Positions 1 through 8,273 are shown, counted from the first letter of the stretch. The stretch: DNA of 17,247 nucleotides from an uncultured Pseudomonadota bacterium (GCA_902773285.1 CACYDS010000022.1:1-17247); one strand, 5' to 3'. Made by a program: numbers and translations. Notes: generated by a model from the letters alone, not told the origin.

Positions 1-312
1 TATGGTTATAGGAGATGTTCAAAAAACTATTCCAGAATTAAAGCAATTATATATCACATTGTGATATAGCTTTTTGTGCTAAAAATTGGGATTGCCAAAC
101 AAATTAAAGAAGCTCTCTGCTGTTCGGAAATAGGACTATTGAGAGTTCTACCATCTGTTTCAGATTCTTGCATCTATCCCTCTGTTTGCCCTTTATAATT
201 CCAGCCTTCCATAGCCCCTACATCCACAAATCTTGCAAACTTCTGGCACAGTTTATCCGCTCAATCTCCTCTGTTCAAAAGTTCATATACTTTTTATTTA
301 TCTAGTTGCCAA
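1..312 (-). mobile_element. decayed IS1-like insertion sequence (zinc-ribbon transposase remnant)
   Basis: Read on the minus strand from about 287 towards 1, this region gives broken pieces of a small transposase. One frame contains KAGIIKGKQRDRCKN, which resembles the zinc-ribbon core (KxGxxKGxQRYxCxxC) of IS1-type InsA proteins. A different frame then gives RTLNSPISEQQRASL. Stops and frame changes interrupt every reading, so it cannot be functional. The inner 25 bases (288-312) recur exactly, in inverted orientation, at 17168-17192, and weaker similarity continues outward for about 55 bases. That defines 312 as the likely inner end of the element. No other gene is visible in 1-301. The IS1 assignment rests on recalled family features and is tentative; that it is transposon debris is more secure. 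Confidence 0.6.
50..68. repeat. perfect 19-nt palindrome with 9-bp arms
   Basis: TATATCACA, a single T, then TGTGATATA forms a perfect dyad. It lies inside the decayed transposase region where coding similarity ends. It could be a residual element end, a regulator site or a chance AT-rich palindrome; nothing in the window decides this. Confidence 0.4.
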
Positions 313-1288
313 GCCTCATTCTTAAAGCAACATCCACAACTTTTTGCGCGTTAGGAACTGCGAGCTCCTCTAGCGATTGCGAATAAGGCTCAGGAACATC
401 TGAGGTGGCTATACGCATAGGTTCATGATCGAGGTAATCGAACGCGTTTTCAACAACTATGGCGCTTATTTCTGAACCGATTCCGCAAGACATCCACCCT
501 TCTTCGACATTGAGAATTCGGCCAGTTTTCTTTACAGACCTAATAATGGTCTCCTTATCCAGAGGACGCAAACTAATCAAATTTATTACTTCGGCTGAAA
601 TTCCGTGTTTTTCTTGCAAAATCTGCGCAGCCTCCAACGCGTATTCGACCGAGATTGAAAAAGCGGTAATAGTTATATCGGAGCCTTCGCGCACAATAAC
701 AGCCTTATCTAATGGCATTGGATCAACTTCCCCTTCTGGCATTTCGAAACTCTTCCCATACAAAATTTCGTGCTCCAAAAAGACTACCGGATTATCGTCT
801 CGAATAGCCGATTTCAGCAACGCCTTGGCTTCGTGTGAAGTGTGAGGTGCCACGACTTTTAGCCCTGGGCAATGTGCATACCAGCTTGCGAAACATTGTG
901 AATGCTGCGCTGCAACTTTGCGCGGTACGCTGTTGGATCCTCTAAAAACTATCGGACAATTGATCTGCCCCCCGGACATATATAGCGTTTTTGCAGCAGA
1001 ATTGATGATGTGGTCGATAGCCTGCATCGCAAAATTAAATGTCATAAACTCGATTATTGGACGCAACCCCATCATCGATGCACCAACTCCAATGCCGGCA
1101 AATCCAGCTTCAGTTATGGGGGTATCGATAACTCGATTTTCTCCAAATTCTGCTAGCAAACCTTGGCTAACTTTATAAGCGCCATTGTAATATGCAACTT
1201 CTTCTCCCATTAAAAAAACATTCGGGTCGCGCCTCATCTCCTCAGCCATGGCATCTCTTAGGGCCAATCTAACAGGTATTTTGCTCAT
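302..1288 (-). CDS. pdhB: pyruvate dehydrogenase E1 component, beta subunit
   Basis: This is the beta half of the thiamine-diphosphate E1 of the pyruvate dehydrogenase complex, which decarboxylates pyruvate and acetylates the lipoyl group of E2. The 328-residue product begins directly with the catalytic domain (IPVRLALRDAMAEEM) and shows the typical blocks VFLMGEEVAYYNGAYKVSQG, DTPITEAGFAGIGVGASMMG and EFMTFNFAMQAIDHIINSAA. The C-terminal transketolase domain follows (EHEILYG, SLRPLDKETI, EEGWMSCGIGSEI). It has no N-terminal lipoyl domain, which many alphaproteobacterial PdhB proteins carry. Its ATG overlaps the pdhA stop by 4 bp, so the two are translationally coupled. The last codons (L-G-N-stop) fall inside a 25-bp sequence shared with the IS remnant at the other end of the window, so the native 3' end was probably replaced by the element. 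No E2 gene follows within the window. Confidence 0.95.
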   Translation of the reverse strand: MSKIPVRLALRDAMAEEMRRDPNVFLMGEEVAYYNGAYKVSQGLLAEFGENRVIDTPITEAGFAGIGVGASMMGLRPIIEFMTFNFAMQAIDHIINSAAKTLYMSGGQINCPIVFRGSNSVPRKVAAQHSQCFASWYAHCPGLKVVAPHTSHEAKALLKSAIRDDNPVVFLEHEILYGKSFEMPEGEVDPMPLDKAVIVREGSDITITAFSISVEYALEAAQILQEKHGISAEVINLISLRPLDKETIIRSVKKTGRILNVEEGWMSCGIGSEISAIVVENAFDYLDHEPMRIATSDVPEPYSQSLEELAVPNAQKVVDVALRMRLGN

Positions 1289-2244
1289 AAAATCACATCC
1301 GTTTCTAATTCAGAAGCATCTGGGCATGACGCATTTATCGCTTCTTTTGCTGAACTTTCTATTACCTCCGCCACTTCGTCTTCAATTTTTTCAAGTCTTG
1401 AAATATCTATATCAAACATCTCTAGCAACTTATTCTTAAATCTTATTATCGGATCACGCGTTTTTTTAACGTTTTCGACTTCCTCGCGAGTCCGATATGT
1501 TGCCGGATCAGACATTGAATGTCCACGATAACGATAAGTATCGACATGGAGAATTATCGGCACAGATGTCGTTCGGATTTTATCAATAGCATCTTTTGAC
1601 TTTTCGATAACATCAAGAATATCCATGCCATCAACTGATATCGTCTGTATTCCAAATGCATCACCACGAGTTTTCAAGCTTTGCCCTGAAACCGCACGTT
1701 TAGCTGCGGTGCCCATCGCATAGTGGTTATTTTCTAGAACATATAATACCGGCAATTTCCAAAGCGAAGCCATATTAAATGCTTCATACACCTGACCTTG
1801 GTTTGCGGCTCCATCTCCAAAAAAAGTTACGGCAACTCCGCTATCTTTTTTATATTTGTGTGCGAACGCAAGGCCCGTGCCTATAGGAACTTGTGCACCT
1901 ACGATACCATTTCCACCAAAAAAATTATGCTTACGGCTATACATATGCATTGAGCCACCTTTGCCTTTCGAGCATCCAGTCGCCTTTCCGCAAAGTTCTG
2001 CCATCACTTCAGTCGGCGGAACTCCTAGAGTTAACATATGCGCGTGGTCACGATAACTTGTGATACAGCTATCTTGAAGCTGCATATTATGGGCAATTCC
2101 GACAACTACAGCCTCCTGTCCGATATACAAATGACAAAAGCCAAAAATATGACCTTGTGTATACAGCTCTGCTGCTTTTTCCTCAAACAACCGAGCCTGT
2201 ACCATTTTCTGATACAGGCTCAATCCGGTGTCCAAATCAATCAT
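1285..2244 (-). CDS. pdhA: pyruvate dehydrogenase E1 component, alpha subunit
   Basis: This is the alpha subunit of the heterotetrameric E1 that binds thiamine diphosphate with PdhB. The 319-residue protein has the family opening FGFCHLYIGQEAVVVG (residues 34-49), the diphosphate-binding motif beginning GDG at 143-145 and closing at NN 172-173, and the conserved loop RYRGHSMSDPATYRTREEV (238 onward). Length is slightly below the usual 330-350, the shortfall being at the N-terminus. The chosen ATG is preceded by GGGAG two bases away and AGAGGAG further upstream, so a start a few codons away is not excluded. The 87-bp upstream gap holds a TACAAT -10-like element (2279-2284) with no convincing -35, next to a GCACCT...AGGTGC dyad (2285-2321). 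The gene is followed immediately by pdhB. The lipoyl synthase gene lipA lies two genes upstream on the same strand and would supply the cofactor of the same complex. Confidence 0.95.
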   Translation of the reverse strand: MIDLDTGLSLYQKMVQARLFEEKAAELYTQGHIFGFCHLYIGQEAVVVGIAHNMQLQDSCITSYRDHAHMLTLGVPPTEVMAELCGKATGCSKGKGGSMHMYSRKHNFFGGNGIVGAQVPIGTGLAFAHKYKKDSGVAVTFFGDGAANQGQVYEAFNMASLWKLPVLYVLENNHYAMGTAAKRAVSGQSLKTRGDAFGIQTISVDGMDILDVIEKSKDAIDKIRTTSVPIILHVDTYRYRGHSMSDPATYRTREEVENVKKTRDPIIRFKNKLLEMFDIDISRLEKIEDEVAEVIESSAKEAINASCPDASELETDVIL

Positions 2245-2331
2245 GGCTCCCGAAAACCGAAACTCCTCTTAGAGTTCTATTGTAGCACCTTGTGCATGCA
2301 AAGACATCATTTACGAGGTGCGACTTCCTGT

Positions 2332-3621
2332 TTATATTGTCCAACCAAAACCGAGTTTTATAACGTGACCCTTTGGATACTTATTACCCAAAGTTTTTTG
2401 GAACTCTGTTTTAAAGAAGTAGGACTTCGTTTTCGAATAGAACCTGGCGCCAGCACCAACGATAGGAGCTAACTTATTAAACCTAACACCACCAAGTGCG
2501 TAAAGTTCAACACGGTCAGCAACAATGAAACCAGCTCTCACTATACCAGCCCCATATACAGGCGTCTTATTTTGCGTGTAAGCATCAGTTTTCTTCTTTT
2601 TGCCGAATTCCTTGCAATTGACACCGACTAACAGCTCAGCGCCCAAAATTCCCTTGCCACACTGCCGTGTCACACCAATATTTGCTTCCACAGCCGGCGA
2701 AGTAATTCTGCCAGAATGTGCTTTTTTTGTTTCTTGTCTGGCTATCTTGTCCATTGCAAGCTTGACTATAAATTCATCTCTGATTGTAGAGACCTTATCA
2801 AACATGCCCTTATACTCATCAATGTCAGCAGGATTGTTGCCCTGTCCATACCAGTTATTTTGCATCCAGTCCTGTAAGTCTTCGTCGTTTAGAGCCCATT
2901 TTATATCGGCTCTGTTCATAAAGCCATACAGATCGGTGTTGGCCAATGATTTCAGGGATGGCAGATACTCTTTATCGTACTTGTTCAGCATATCTCCTCG
3001 TAACAAATCTCCCGCTTCTATGCTGTTTTTTTTCATATAGTTCTGTAATTCGGTTTTTTTTAGGTTGAGCGCATTGACTTTGTTCGTCAAATTGGTCACG
3101 TAGGTATCAACTATAGCAAAGTCCATTTGATCGGATGTAACACCTTTCCTCCTCTTGTCAAAGATGCCACCAGTAAGATTCAGTGTTTGTTTTGCGCTGT
3201 TTCTAGCTTGAATTATGTTGTTGTTATTAAAGCCACTCAAGTTAGCTATTGCATCTGGGGCAACCCCTGCCTGAATCAGGATAGTGCGAACTGCATCTAC
3301 GCTCCCAGCATTGTCTATGTTATTTGATTGTTCAGTAACCCATTCTTCTACTTTATCAGTGTGGTATTGTGCAACTGCAGTATTTTTCAGATTAGCAATA
3401 AGGTTTTTGGCATCATCAAGCGCCTTACTCTCTTTATCTAGCATCTCCAGCACTTCTTTATAAGTCGGATGCTTACGCTGTTTGCGCTCCTGCTTATACT
3501 GTGCCATACCAACATCAACACCTATGTGCCAACGCGTTTCAGATGCCTCAGACAACGAAGAGCCCAGCACGGCTATAGCCACCGCCATTTCCTGCAAGAC
3601 AATCAACTTTTTCTTATTCAT
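2332..3621 (-). CDS. putative outer-membrane beta-barrel protein with large helical insertion
   Basis: The family is not recognised. The 429-residue product starts with a clear Sec signal peptide (MNKKK, then a hydrophobic stretch to about residue 20, with likely cleavage near ASE 26-28). One amphipathic beta strand follows (WHIGVDVGMAQY, 31-42). Residues about 52-300 are polar and helix-rich, with no barrel-like pattern. From about 309 to the end there are seven more alternating strands (309-318, 324-335, 355-366, 370-381, 385-395, 399-409, 419-428), ending HVIKLGFGWTI, a plausible C-terminal barrel-assembly signal. That makes eight strands, the size of OmpA/OmpX-type barrels, with about 265 residues inserted between strands 1 and 2, which would be in an external loop. 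Two cysteines (321, 336) could pair. The start has a strong upstream AAGGAAGAGGA. It stands alone, with 87 bp before pdhA and 460 bp to lipA. The topology is inferred from residue patterns only. Confidence 0.7.
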   Translation of the reverse strand: MNKKKLIVLQEMAVAIAVLGSSLSEASETRWHIGVDVGMAQYKQERKQRKHPTYKEVLEMLDKESKALDDAKNLIANLKNTAVAQYHTDKVEEWVTEQSNNIDNAGSVDAVRTILIQAGVAPDAIANLSGFNNNNIIQARNSAKQTLNLTGGIFDKRRKGVTSDQMDFAIVDTYVTNLTNKVNALNLKKTELQNYMKKNSIEAGDLLRGDMLNKYDKEYLPSLKSLANTDLYGFMNRADIKWALNDEDLQDWMQNNWYGQGNNPADIDEYKGMFDKVSTIRDEFIVKLAMDKIARQETKKAHSGRITSPAVEANIGVTRQCGKGILGAELLVGVNCKEFGKKKKTDAYTQNKTPVYGAGIVRAGFIVADRVELYALGGVRFNKLAPIVGAGARFYSKTKSYFFKTEFQKTLGNKYPKGHVIKLGFGWTI

Positions 3622-4081
3622 TCCTCTTCCTTCTCAAAATCTAAGTCTTAACCTAGAAATAACTCTCATAGGCATATTTTCATATCAGACTACCGTTCAA
3701 AAACAGTATCGTTTATTGCGAAAATACAACGTGTTATACGCTAAAAATTGCAAAATTTCACATAAAACTCGATTCAACTGATAAATCAAAAATACACCTA
3801 CGAAACAACATCTGTAATTAAAACTCACAAAAACAGGATCATTTAACAAAAAAACATATAGAAGCAACTTCTTTTTATATAAAATTTATTTAAAATTTTA
3901 TATATTTACTATATTTTATTTCCATTCATCAAAAAAAATGCATATAAAAATCACTGAATTTCCAGCGCTTTACTCAGGATAAATTTCTTCAACTTCTTTA
4001 AAAGTTGCAAAGATTTTTTTTGAACATTTTTTTCTTGATATATTTTTTAGTGACCCATTTATCAATCCCCGCAACAGTTTG
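3622..4081. other. AT-rich intergenic region (460 bp)
   Basis: No convincing gene is present. The right part (about 3970-4081) has a short minus-strand open frame running out of the lipA 3' end, which is probably not a gene. The middle is very AT-rich and contains a 12-bp-arm all-A/T dyad at 3876-3904. The left part directly precedes the outer-membrane protein gene and must hold its promoter; TTGAAC in the minus-strand sequence near 3700 is a possible -35, but no matching -10 is clear. Confidence 0.5.
3876..3904. repeat. AT-only inverted repeat, 12-bp arms, 5-nt loop
   Basis: TATATAAAATTT (3876-3887) and its exact reverse complement (3893-3904) flank ATTTA. A pure A/T stem is weak as a terminator. 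In a region of this composition such a dyad may be fortuitous or a DNA-unwinding or binding site. Confidence 0.35.
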
Positions 4082-4975
4082 TTATTGCTCCTTTTGGTTT
4101 TCTTTTTGAAGCTTCTTGAGAAGAGCATGTGCTTCTTTTGCTTTGTATGAAGATCTAACCAGAGCACCAGCAATTACCTCAATACCTCGTGCTTTGCCAT
4201 ATTCTGAATATTCAGCAAATTCATCAGGAGTAACATAGCGCGCTATCGGATAATGCAAGGGTGATGGGGGGAGGTATTGCCCTATAGTTAAGATATCTAT
4301 CTTCGCACAAACAACATCATCGATCAAATTCAATACATCTTCTTTTGTTTCGCCAACGCCGACCATTATGCCGGTTTTGGTGATCATTTTGGAATCGATC
4401 TTTTTAACTACCTTCAGAAAATTGAGCGATATATCATAATCTGCAGGCGGTCTTTTCACTGTTTTATGAAAGCGTCTAACAACTTCTAGATTATGCCCGA
4501 AAACATCCGGACTAGCCTCAACAATCGTTCTTATTGCATCAACATTTCCACGTAAGTCTGACGTTAAAATTTCAACTTTCGTTTCTGGGTTTAAATCACG
4601 TATTGCTTTAATCACATTTGCAAAGTGCTGAGCTCCTCCATCTTTTATATCATCACGAGTTACGCACGTAATCACAGCATACTTTATTCCCAATTTATGC
4701 ACTGACCGAGCTACTCGCTCTGGTTCGTCAGCATCAAGAAGGGCTGGACGCCCGTGTTTTACATTGCAAAAGCCGCAATTGCGCGTACAGGTGTCCCCCA
4801 TTATCAAAAATGTTGCCGTCTTACTGCGCCAGCATTCACCGATATTTGGGCACATTGCCTCCTCGCAAACTGTATGCACTCCAGCGTTTTTGATTACGTT
4901 TAGCGTCTCAGTAAAACCGCGCGAAACAGAGGCAGGAACGCGAATCCAATCTGGGCGCTTTAATTTTTCAGGCAT
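4082..4975 (-). CDS. lipA: lipoyl synthase (radical SAM)
   Basis: LipA inserts two sulfurs into octanoyl groups on the E2 and H-protein lipoyl domains, in the cytosol. The 297-residue product carries both iron-sulfur motifs: the auxiliary cluster ligands C37-x4-C42-x5-C48 (CEEAMCPNIGECW) and the radical-SAM ligands C63-x3-C67-x2-C70 (CTRNCGFC). It also has the C-terminal RSSYKA segment, whose serine ligates the auxiliary cluster in characterised LipA. Other family blocks are VTCVTRDDIKDGGA, GHNLEVVRR, KTGIMVGVGE and QYLPPSPLHYP. Its ATG lies inside the end of alaS (16-bp overlap), so it is probably expressed from the alaS transcript. Functionally it serves the pyruvate dehydrogenase encoded by pdhA/pdhB downstream. 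Length and motifs are complete. Confidence 0.96.
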   Translation of the reverse strand: MPEKLKRPDWIRVPASVSRGFTETLNVIKNAGVHTVCEEAMCPNIGECWRSKTATFLIMGDTCTRNCGFCNVKHGRPALLDADEPERVARSVHKLGIKYAVITCVTRDDIKDGGAQHFANVIKAIRDLNPETKVEILTSDLRGNVDAIRTIVEASPDVFGHNLEVVRRFHKTVKRPPADYDISLNFLKVVKKIDSKMITKTGIMVGVGETKEDVLNLIDDVVCAKIDILTIGQYLPPSPLHYPIARYVTPDEFAEYSEYGKARGIEVIAGALVRSSYKAKEAHALLKKLQKENQKEQ

Positions 4976-7530
4976 TGTTTTATTTCAAAAACCATCTTAC
5001 CAAACACATCCATGTCGATTCCCCCAAATTGAACTAGATCAGGTCGTCCACCAAATTTTATCCCCAAATGGATTCGCTCTACTAGCGTTTTTGCATCAAC
5101 TCCGTTTTCAATGGCTTTTTCTGAAGCATACACGCAAACAGAAATTTTTCCTGTTTTTGAGTTCTGATTGCCTATAATCATATAGAACTTGTCATCGGAG
5201 TTTTTCTCTCTGTCTATCAGTGCCAAAATCATCTTTTGATCTATGTCACTTACGAAAGTGTGTCGTATCTCACTGGTCCCAATTTGTTCAGTTTCAAACT
5301 TTAGCTCATCTGAAAAACTATGCGACTTTAATTCCGAAACTTGCCGACCTAAAGCCTTAATATCAGATTGCAACATTTCGATACGTTTCGAATTCTCATT
5401 CAACTGTTCCTCATAATACTCGGCGAGTACCCGTCCAGTTAGAGCTTCTATTCGCTTTATCCCAGACCCAACCGAAGAAACGGCAATGATTTTAAAACAG
5501 CCAATTTGGGCAGTATTTTTAAGATGTGCACCTCCGCAAAGCTCTGCTGAAAAACCATCACCTATTTCAACCACTCTAACCTTATCTGGATACTTTTCTC
5601 CAAACAACGCTAAAACGCCACTGTTTACAGCACTCTCATAGTCTGTTTCATACGTCTTTACAGGCATTGATTCGTCTATCACATCGCGCACTTGACGTTC
5701 TATCTCCCTTATTTGCTCTTTTGTTATTGCCTCATTATGCAAAAAGTCAAATCGCAATTTTTCATCAGTATTTAACGAGCCCTTTTGAACTACATGCGTT
5801 CCAAAAACTTTTCGCAAAACTGCTTGTAAAACGTGAGTTGCAGTATGATTGCGAGCAGACCAAAGTCGTCGCATTGTATTTACTGCAAGTTTTACTTCGT
5901 CGTTAATCCGCAATATACCATGTGTCACCTTGCATTTATGTACGGTTATTCCGGCTATTTTCTTTGTGTCCAAAACTTCAGCCAGGTTACTATCCAACGA
6001 TATTGTTCCAGTATCTCCAATTTGTCCGCCAGACTCCGCGTAAAGTGGTGTGCTCTTGGTCACTATGCACCCATCATCTCCAGCTTCCAATTTATCAACC
6101 ATTTCGGAATTTTTAACTAAGGCAACGATATTGGAATTTTGTTTACTTATTCCATAATCGAACAGTACCTTGCCAACTTTTTCCGCAACATCAAACCAAA
6201 CTTTTTCTGTAAAAGCATCACCAGTACCTGCCCATGCTTTTTTTGACAATTCTTTCTGGTCCGAAGCTATTTTATCAAATTCCACTTCATTAACTCGTTT
6301 ACCCTCATTTCGCAAAATATCCTGAGTTAAATCAAATGGAAAGCCATATGTATCGTAGAGTTTGTATGCAACATCTGCTGGAAAAATATTTGAAGAACCC
6401 AGTTTTTCGAGCTCTTGCCGCAAAATAAACATTCCCTTATCGATTGTTTTCATGAACCCATCTTCTTCGTTCTTAACAACTTGCTGTATCGTTTTTTCAT
6501 TGGTGGTTAGCTCTGTATAATGGTCTCCCATAACGTTCTTGACACTTGAAACCAACTTATACAAAAATGGCTCCTTCATGCCCATCATATAACCGTGTCG
6601 CAAAGCACGTCTGATAATCCTGCGCAAAACATACCCGCGCCCCTCATTCGTTGGAATTATGCCATCTGCGATCATGAATGAAACGGCTCGTATATGATCC
6701 GCAATTACGTTATAATGCGCGACATATTTTGCATCATCAGTGTTAGTCAAATTTTTCACATCCGCGATAAGGGTTTTGAACAAATCTATGTCATAATTGC
6801 TGTGCACCCCCTGCAAAACTGCTGCTATTCTCTCAAGTCCCATACCGGTATCGATCGACGGTTTCGGCAATTTCATCCTGGAACCATCTGCTAATGTCTC
6901 AAATTGCATAAAGACAAGATTCCAGATCTCAATAAACCTATCTCCATCTTCGTTTTCGGAGCCAGGTACTCCTCCTGGAATTTCCTCACCATGGTCGTAA
7001 AAAATTTCACTACAAGGTCCACACGGTCCAGTATCCCCCATAGACCAAAAGTTATCATTCGTAGGAATTCGGATAATCTTTGCTTCTGCAAGTCCTGAAA
7101 CTTTTTTCCAAATACTTGCAGCTTCTTCATCGCTGGAATGCACTGTAACCAGCAGCTTTTCTTGTGGTAACTCAAATCTTTTGGTAACTAAATTCCAGGC
7201 AAAATCAATAACTTCAGCTTTAAAATAATCTCCAAATGAAAAGTTACCTAACATTTCGAAAAATGTGTGATGTCGTGCGGTATAACCAACATTTTCCAGG
7301 TCGTTATGCTTGCCACCTGCTCTAAGGCATTTTTGCGCTGTTGTGGCCCTTTTATATGGCAAAATTTTCTTGCCTGTAAAAGTATCTTTAAATTGCACCA
7401 TACCAGCATTCGTAAACATCAAAGTCGGATCATTATCCGGAACGAGAGAACTCGACTTAACGTGAGTGTGTCCATTCCCAACAAAATATTTTATAAACTC
7501 GGCTCTGATTTCATTGACAGAAAACAACAT
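4960..7530 (-). CDS. alaS: alanine--tRNA ligase
   Basis: AlaS charges tRNA-Ala. The 856-residue protein is complete. It has the class II catalytic domain at the N-terminus (NEIRAEFIKYF, DPTLMFTNAGMVQFKD, and HHTFFEMLGNFSFGDYFK at 87-104), then the tRNA-recognition region (EGRGYVLRRIIRRALRHG, 296-313). The editing domain keeps its metal ligands H562 and H566 (NHTATH) and C665 and H669 (CGGAH). The C-Ala domain has the glycine-rich FGGRPDLVQFGG at 826-837. The ATG is set by the family N-terminus; no strong Shine-Dalgarno is visible, the upstream sequence being a direct TTGGATATT doublet. A 107-bp gap separates it from recO. It contains minus-strand GTGCTAGACT, reminiscent of the pdhA -10 region, so alaS may have its own weak promoter. 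lipA follows with overlap. Confidence 0.97.
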   Translation of the reverse strand: MLFSVNEIRAEFIKYFVGNGHTHVKSSSLVPDNDPTLMFTNAGMVQFKDTFTGKKILPYKRATTAQKCLRAGGKHNDLENVGYTARHHTFFEMLGNFSFGDYFKAEVIDFAWNLVTKRFELPQEKLLVTVHSSDEEAASIWKKVSGLAEAKIIRIPTNDNFWSMGDTGPCGPCSEIFYDHGEEIPGGVPGSENEDGDRFIEIWNLVFMQFETLADGSRMKLPKPSIDTGMGLERIAAVLQGVHSNYDIDLFKTLIADVKNLTNTDDAKYVAHYNVIADHIRAVSFMIADGIIPTNEGRGYVLRRIIRRALRHGYMMGMKEPFLYKLVSSVKNVMGDHYTELTTNEKTIQQVVKNEEDGFMKTIDKGMFILRQELEKLGSSNIFPADVAYKLYDTYGFPFDLTQDILRNEGKRVNEVEFDKIASDQKELSKKAWAGTGDAFTEKVWFDVAEKVGKVLFDYGISKQNSNIVALVKNSEMVDKLEAGDDGCIVTKSTPLYAESGGQIGDTGTISLDSNLAEVLDTKKIAGITVHKCKVTHGILRINDEVKLAVNTMRRLWSARNHTATHVLQAVLRKVFGTHVVQKGSLNTDEKLRFDFLHNEAITKEQIREIERQVRDVIDESMPVKTYETDYESAVNSGVLALFGEKYPDKVRVVEIGDGFSAELCGGAHLKNTAQIGCFKIIAVSSVGSGIKRIEALTGRVLAEYYEEQLNENSKRIEMLQSDIKALGRQVSELKSHSFSDELKFETEQIGTSEIRHTFVSDIDQKMILALIDREKNSDDKFYMIIGNQNSKTGKISVCVYASEKAIENGVDAKTLVERIHLGIKFGGRPDLVQFGGIDMDVFGKMVFEIKQCLKN

Positions 7531-7637
7531 AAATATCCAAAATATCCAACTTTAAATTCAATATGTACAGTCTAGCACCTTTTTGCGGGTAAAAGTGAGC
7601 TATATTACATATGCCATGAATGGACAAAATAAGCCAA

Positions 7638-8273
7638 TCAAGAAGCAACTTGCCACAGTTCTGAAAGTTGCCTTGCTATTGAGGAACGATAAAAATTTTC
7701 AATGTTTGTTAAGTTTTTTGCTATTATTTGTGAAGATGTTTGTAACAGCCGATATGCCCGTTGTCGAAACTGAATTGAGGAAAGCAGTGTAGGTATGTCG
7801 GAATAGTCATCAGTTATCGGAAGATTGCTTATGTTAGTATTAAAACCAATATTTGCTAGCAAATAGAGTTCGAAGTATACGTAAAGGAATAGTATATCAA
7901 CAGAGTTAAAGTGTTGAAGATTTGTTGAGACGTAGTCAGTTAGCTTAAAAATGTGAGCATCATCGGCATTTTGTGGCAATAGTTTATCTAAAATAAAACA
8001 AATACTTTGGCATACCAGTAGATGATTTCCAAGATGCATTGATGCGACCAAAGTAGGAGCCTCAGATAATAACCTCCAAAAGCCAAAGGAATCCGGCTCT
8101 CGTGATGTGTAGGCTATGTCAACTTTTGCAAGATTTATAAACGTTAGTGATTTGCTTTTATAAGCTAATGCTCGCACTTTGCCATGATTCTGCGTTAATA
8201 TGTTGACTATTTTGTATCTCTCTCCATGTGATACAGTGGATAAAACTATACCAAGATCCTGCCAAGATATCAT
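7638..8273 (-). CDS. recO: DNA repair protein RecO, shortened
   Basis: RecO loads RecA on SSB-coated DNA with RecR in the RecFOR pathway. The 211-residue product has the N-terminal OB-fold signature (DLGIVLSTVSHGERYKIVNILTQNHGKVRALAYKSK) followed by a helical domain (YVYFELYLLANIGF). Usual RecO proteins are about 235-250 residues and carry a cysteine pair after LLxxxGF plus a conserved SPxxGRAV segment. Here that part reads NTNISNLPITDDYSDIPTLL, with no cysteines and no such segment, so the zinc-finger-like region is reduced. The ATG overlaps the ftsI stop by 4 bp (ATGA), indicating translational coupling. Identification rests mainly on the N-terminal domain. Confidence 0.85.
   Translation of the reverse strand: MISWQDLGIVLSTVSHGERYKIVNILTQNHGKVRALAYKSKSLTFINLAKVDIAYTSREPDSFGFWRLLSEAPTLVASMHLGNHLLVCQSICFILDKLLPQNADDAHIFKLTDYVSTNLQHFNSVDILFLYVYFELYLLANIGFNTNISNLPITDDYSDIPTLLSSIQFRQRAYRLLQTSSQIIAKNLTNIENFYRSSIARQLSELWQVAS

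Noticed and set aside
459..845. 128-codon plus-strand open frame opposite pdhB
   Set aside because: Complete antisense overlap with conserved pdhB catalytic sequence; no motif or ribosome binding site.
2038..2472. 144-codon plus-strand open frame across the pdhA/outer-membrane gene junction
   Set aside because: It spans two genes on the other strand and their intergenic promoter region; the translation has no family features.
3860..3876. AGAAG-CAA-CTTCT hairpin followed by T residues as a plus-strand terminator
   Set aside because: A 5-bp stem is too weak, and no plus-strand gene ends nearby.
3970..4173. 67-codon minus-strand open frame overlapping the lipA 3' end
   Set aside because: Half of it lies in another frame of lipA, there is no ribosome binding site, and the composition is lysine-rich from poly-A. 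Treated as spurious apart from the weak Coq10/RatA echo.
6891..7175. 94-codon minus-strand open frame inside alaS
   Set aside because: It is an alternative frame of a fully conserved alaS region, with no start signal and no recognisable motif.
7536..7555. Direct TTGGATATT doublet ahead of alaS
   Set aside because: Only two 9-bp units in AT-rich sequence; no evidence of a functional repeat.
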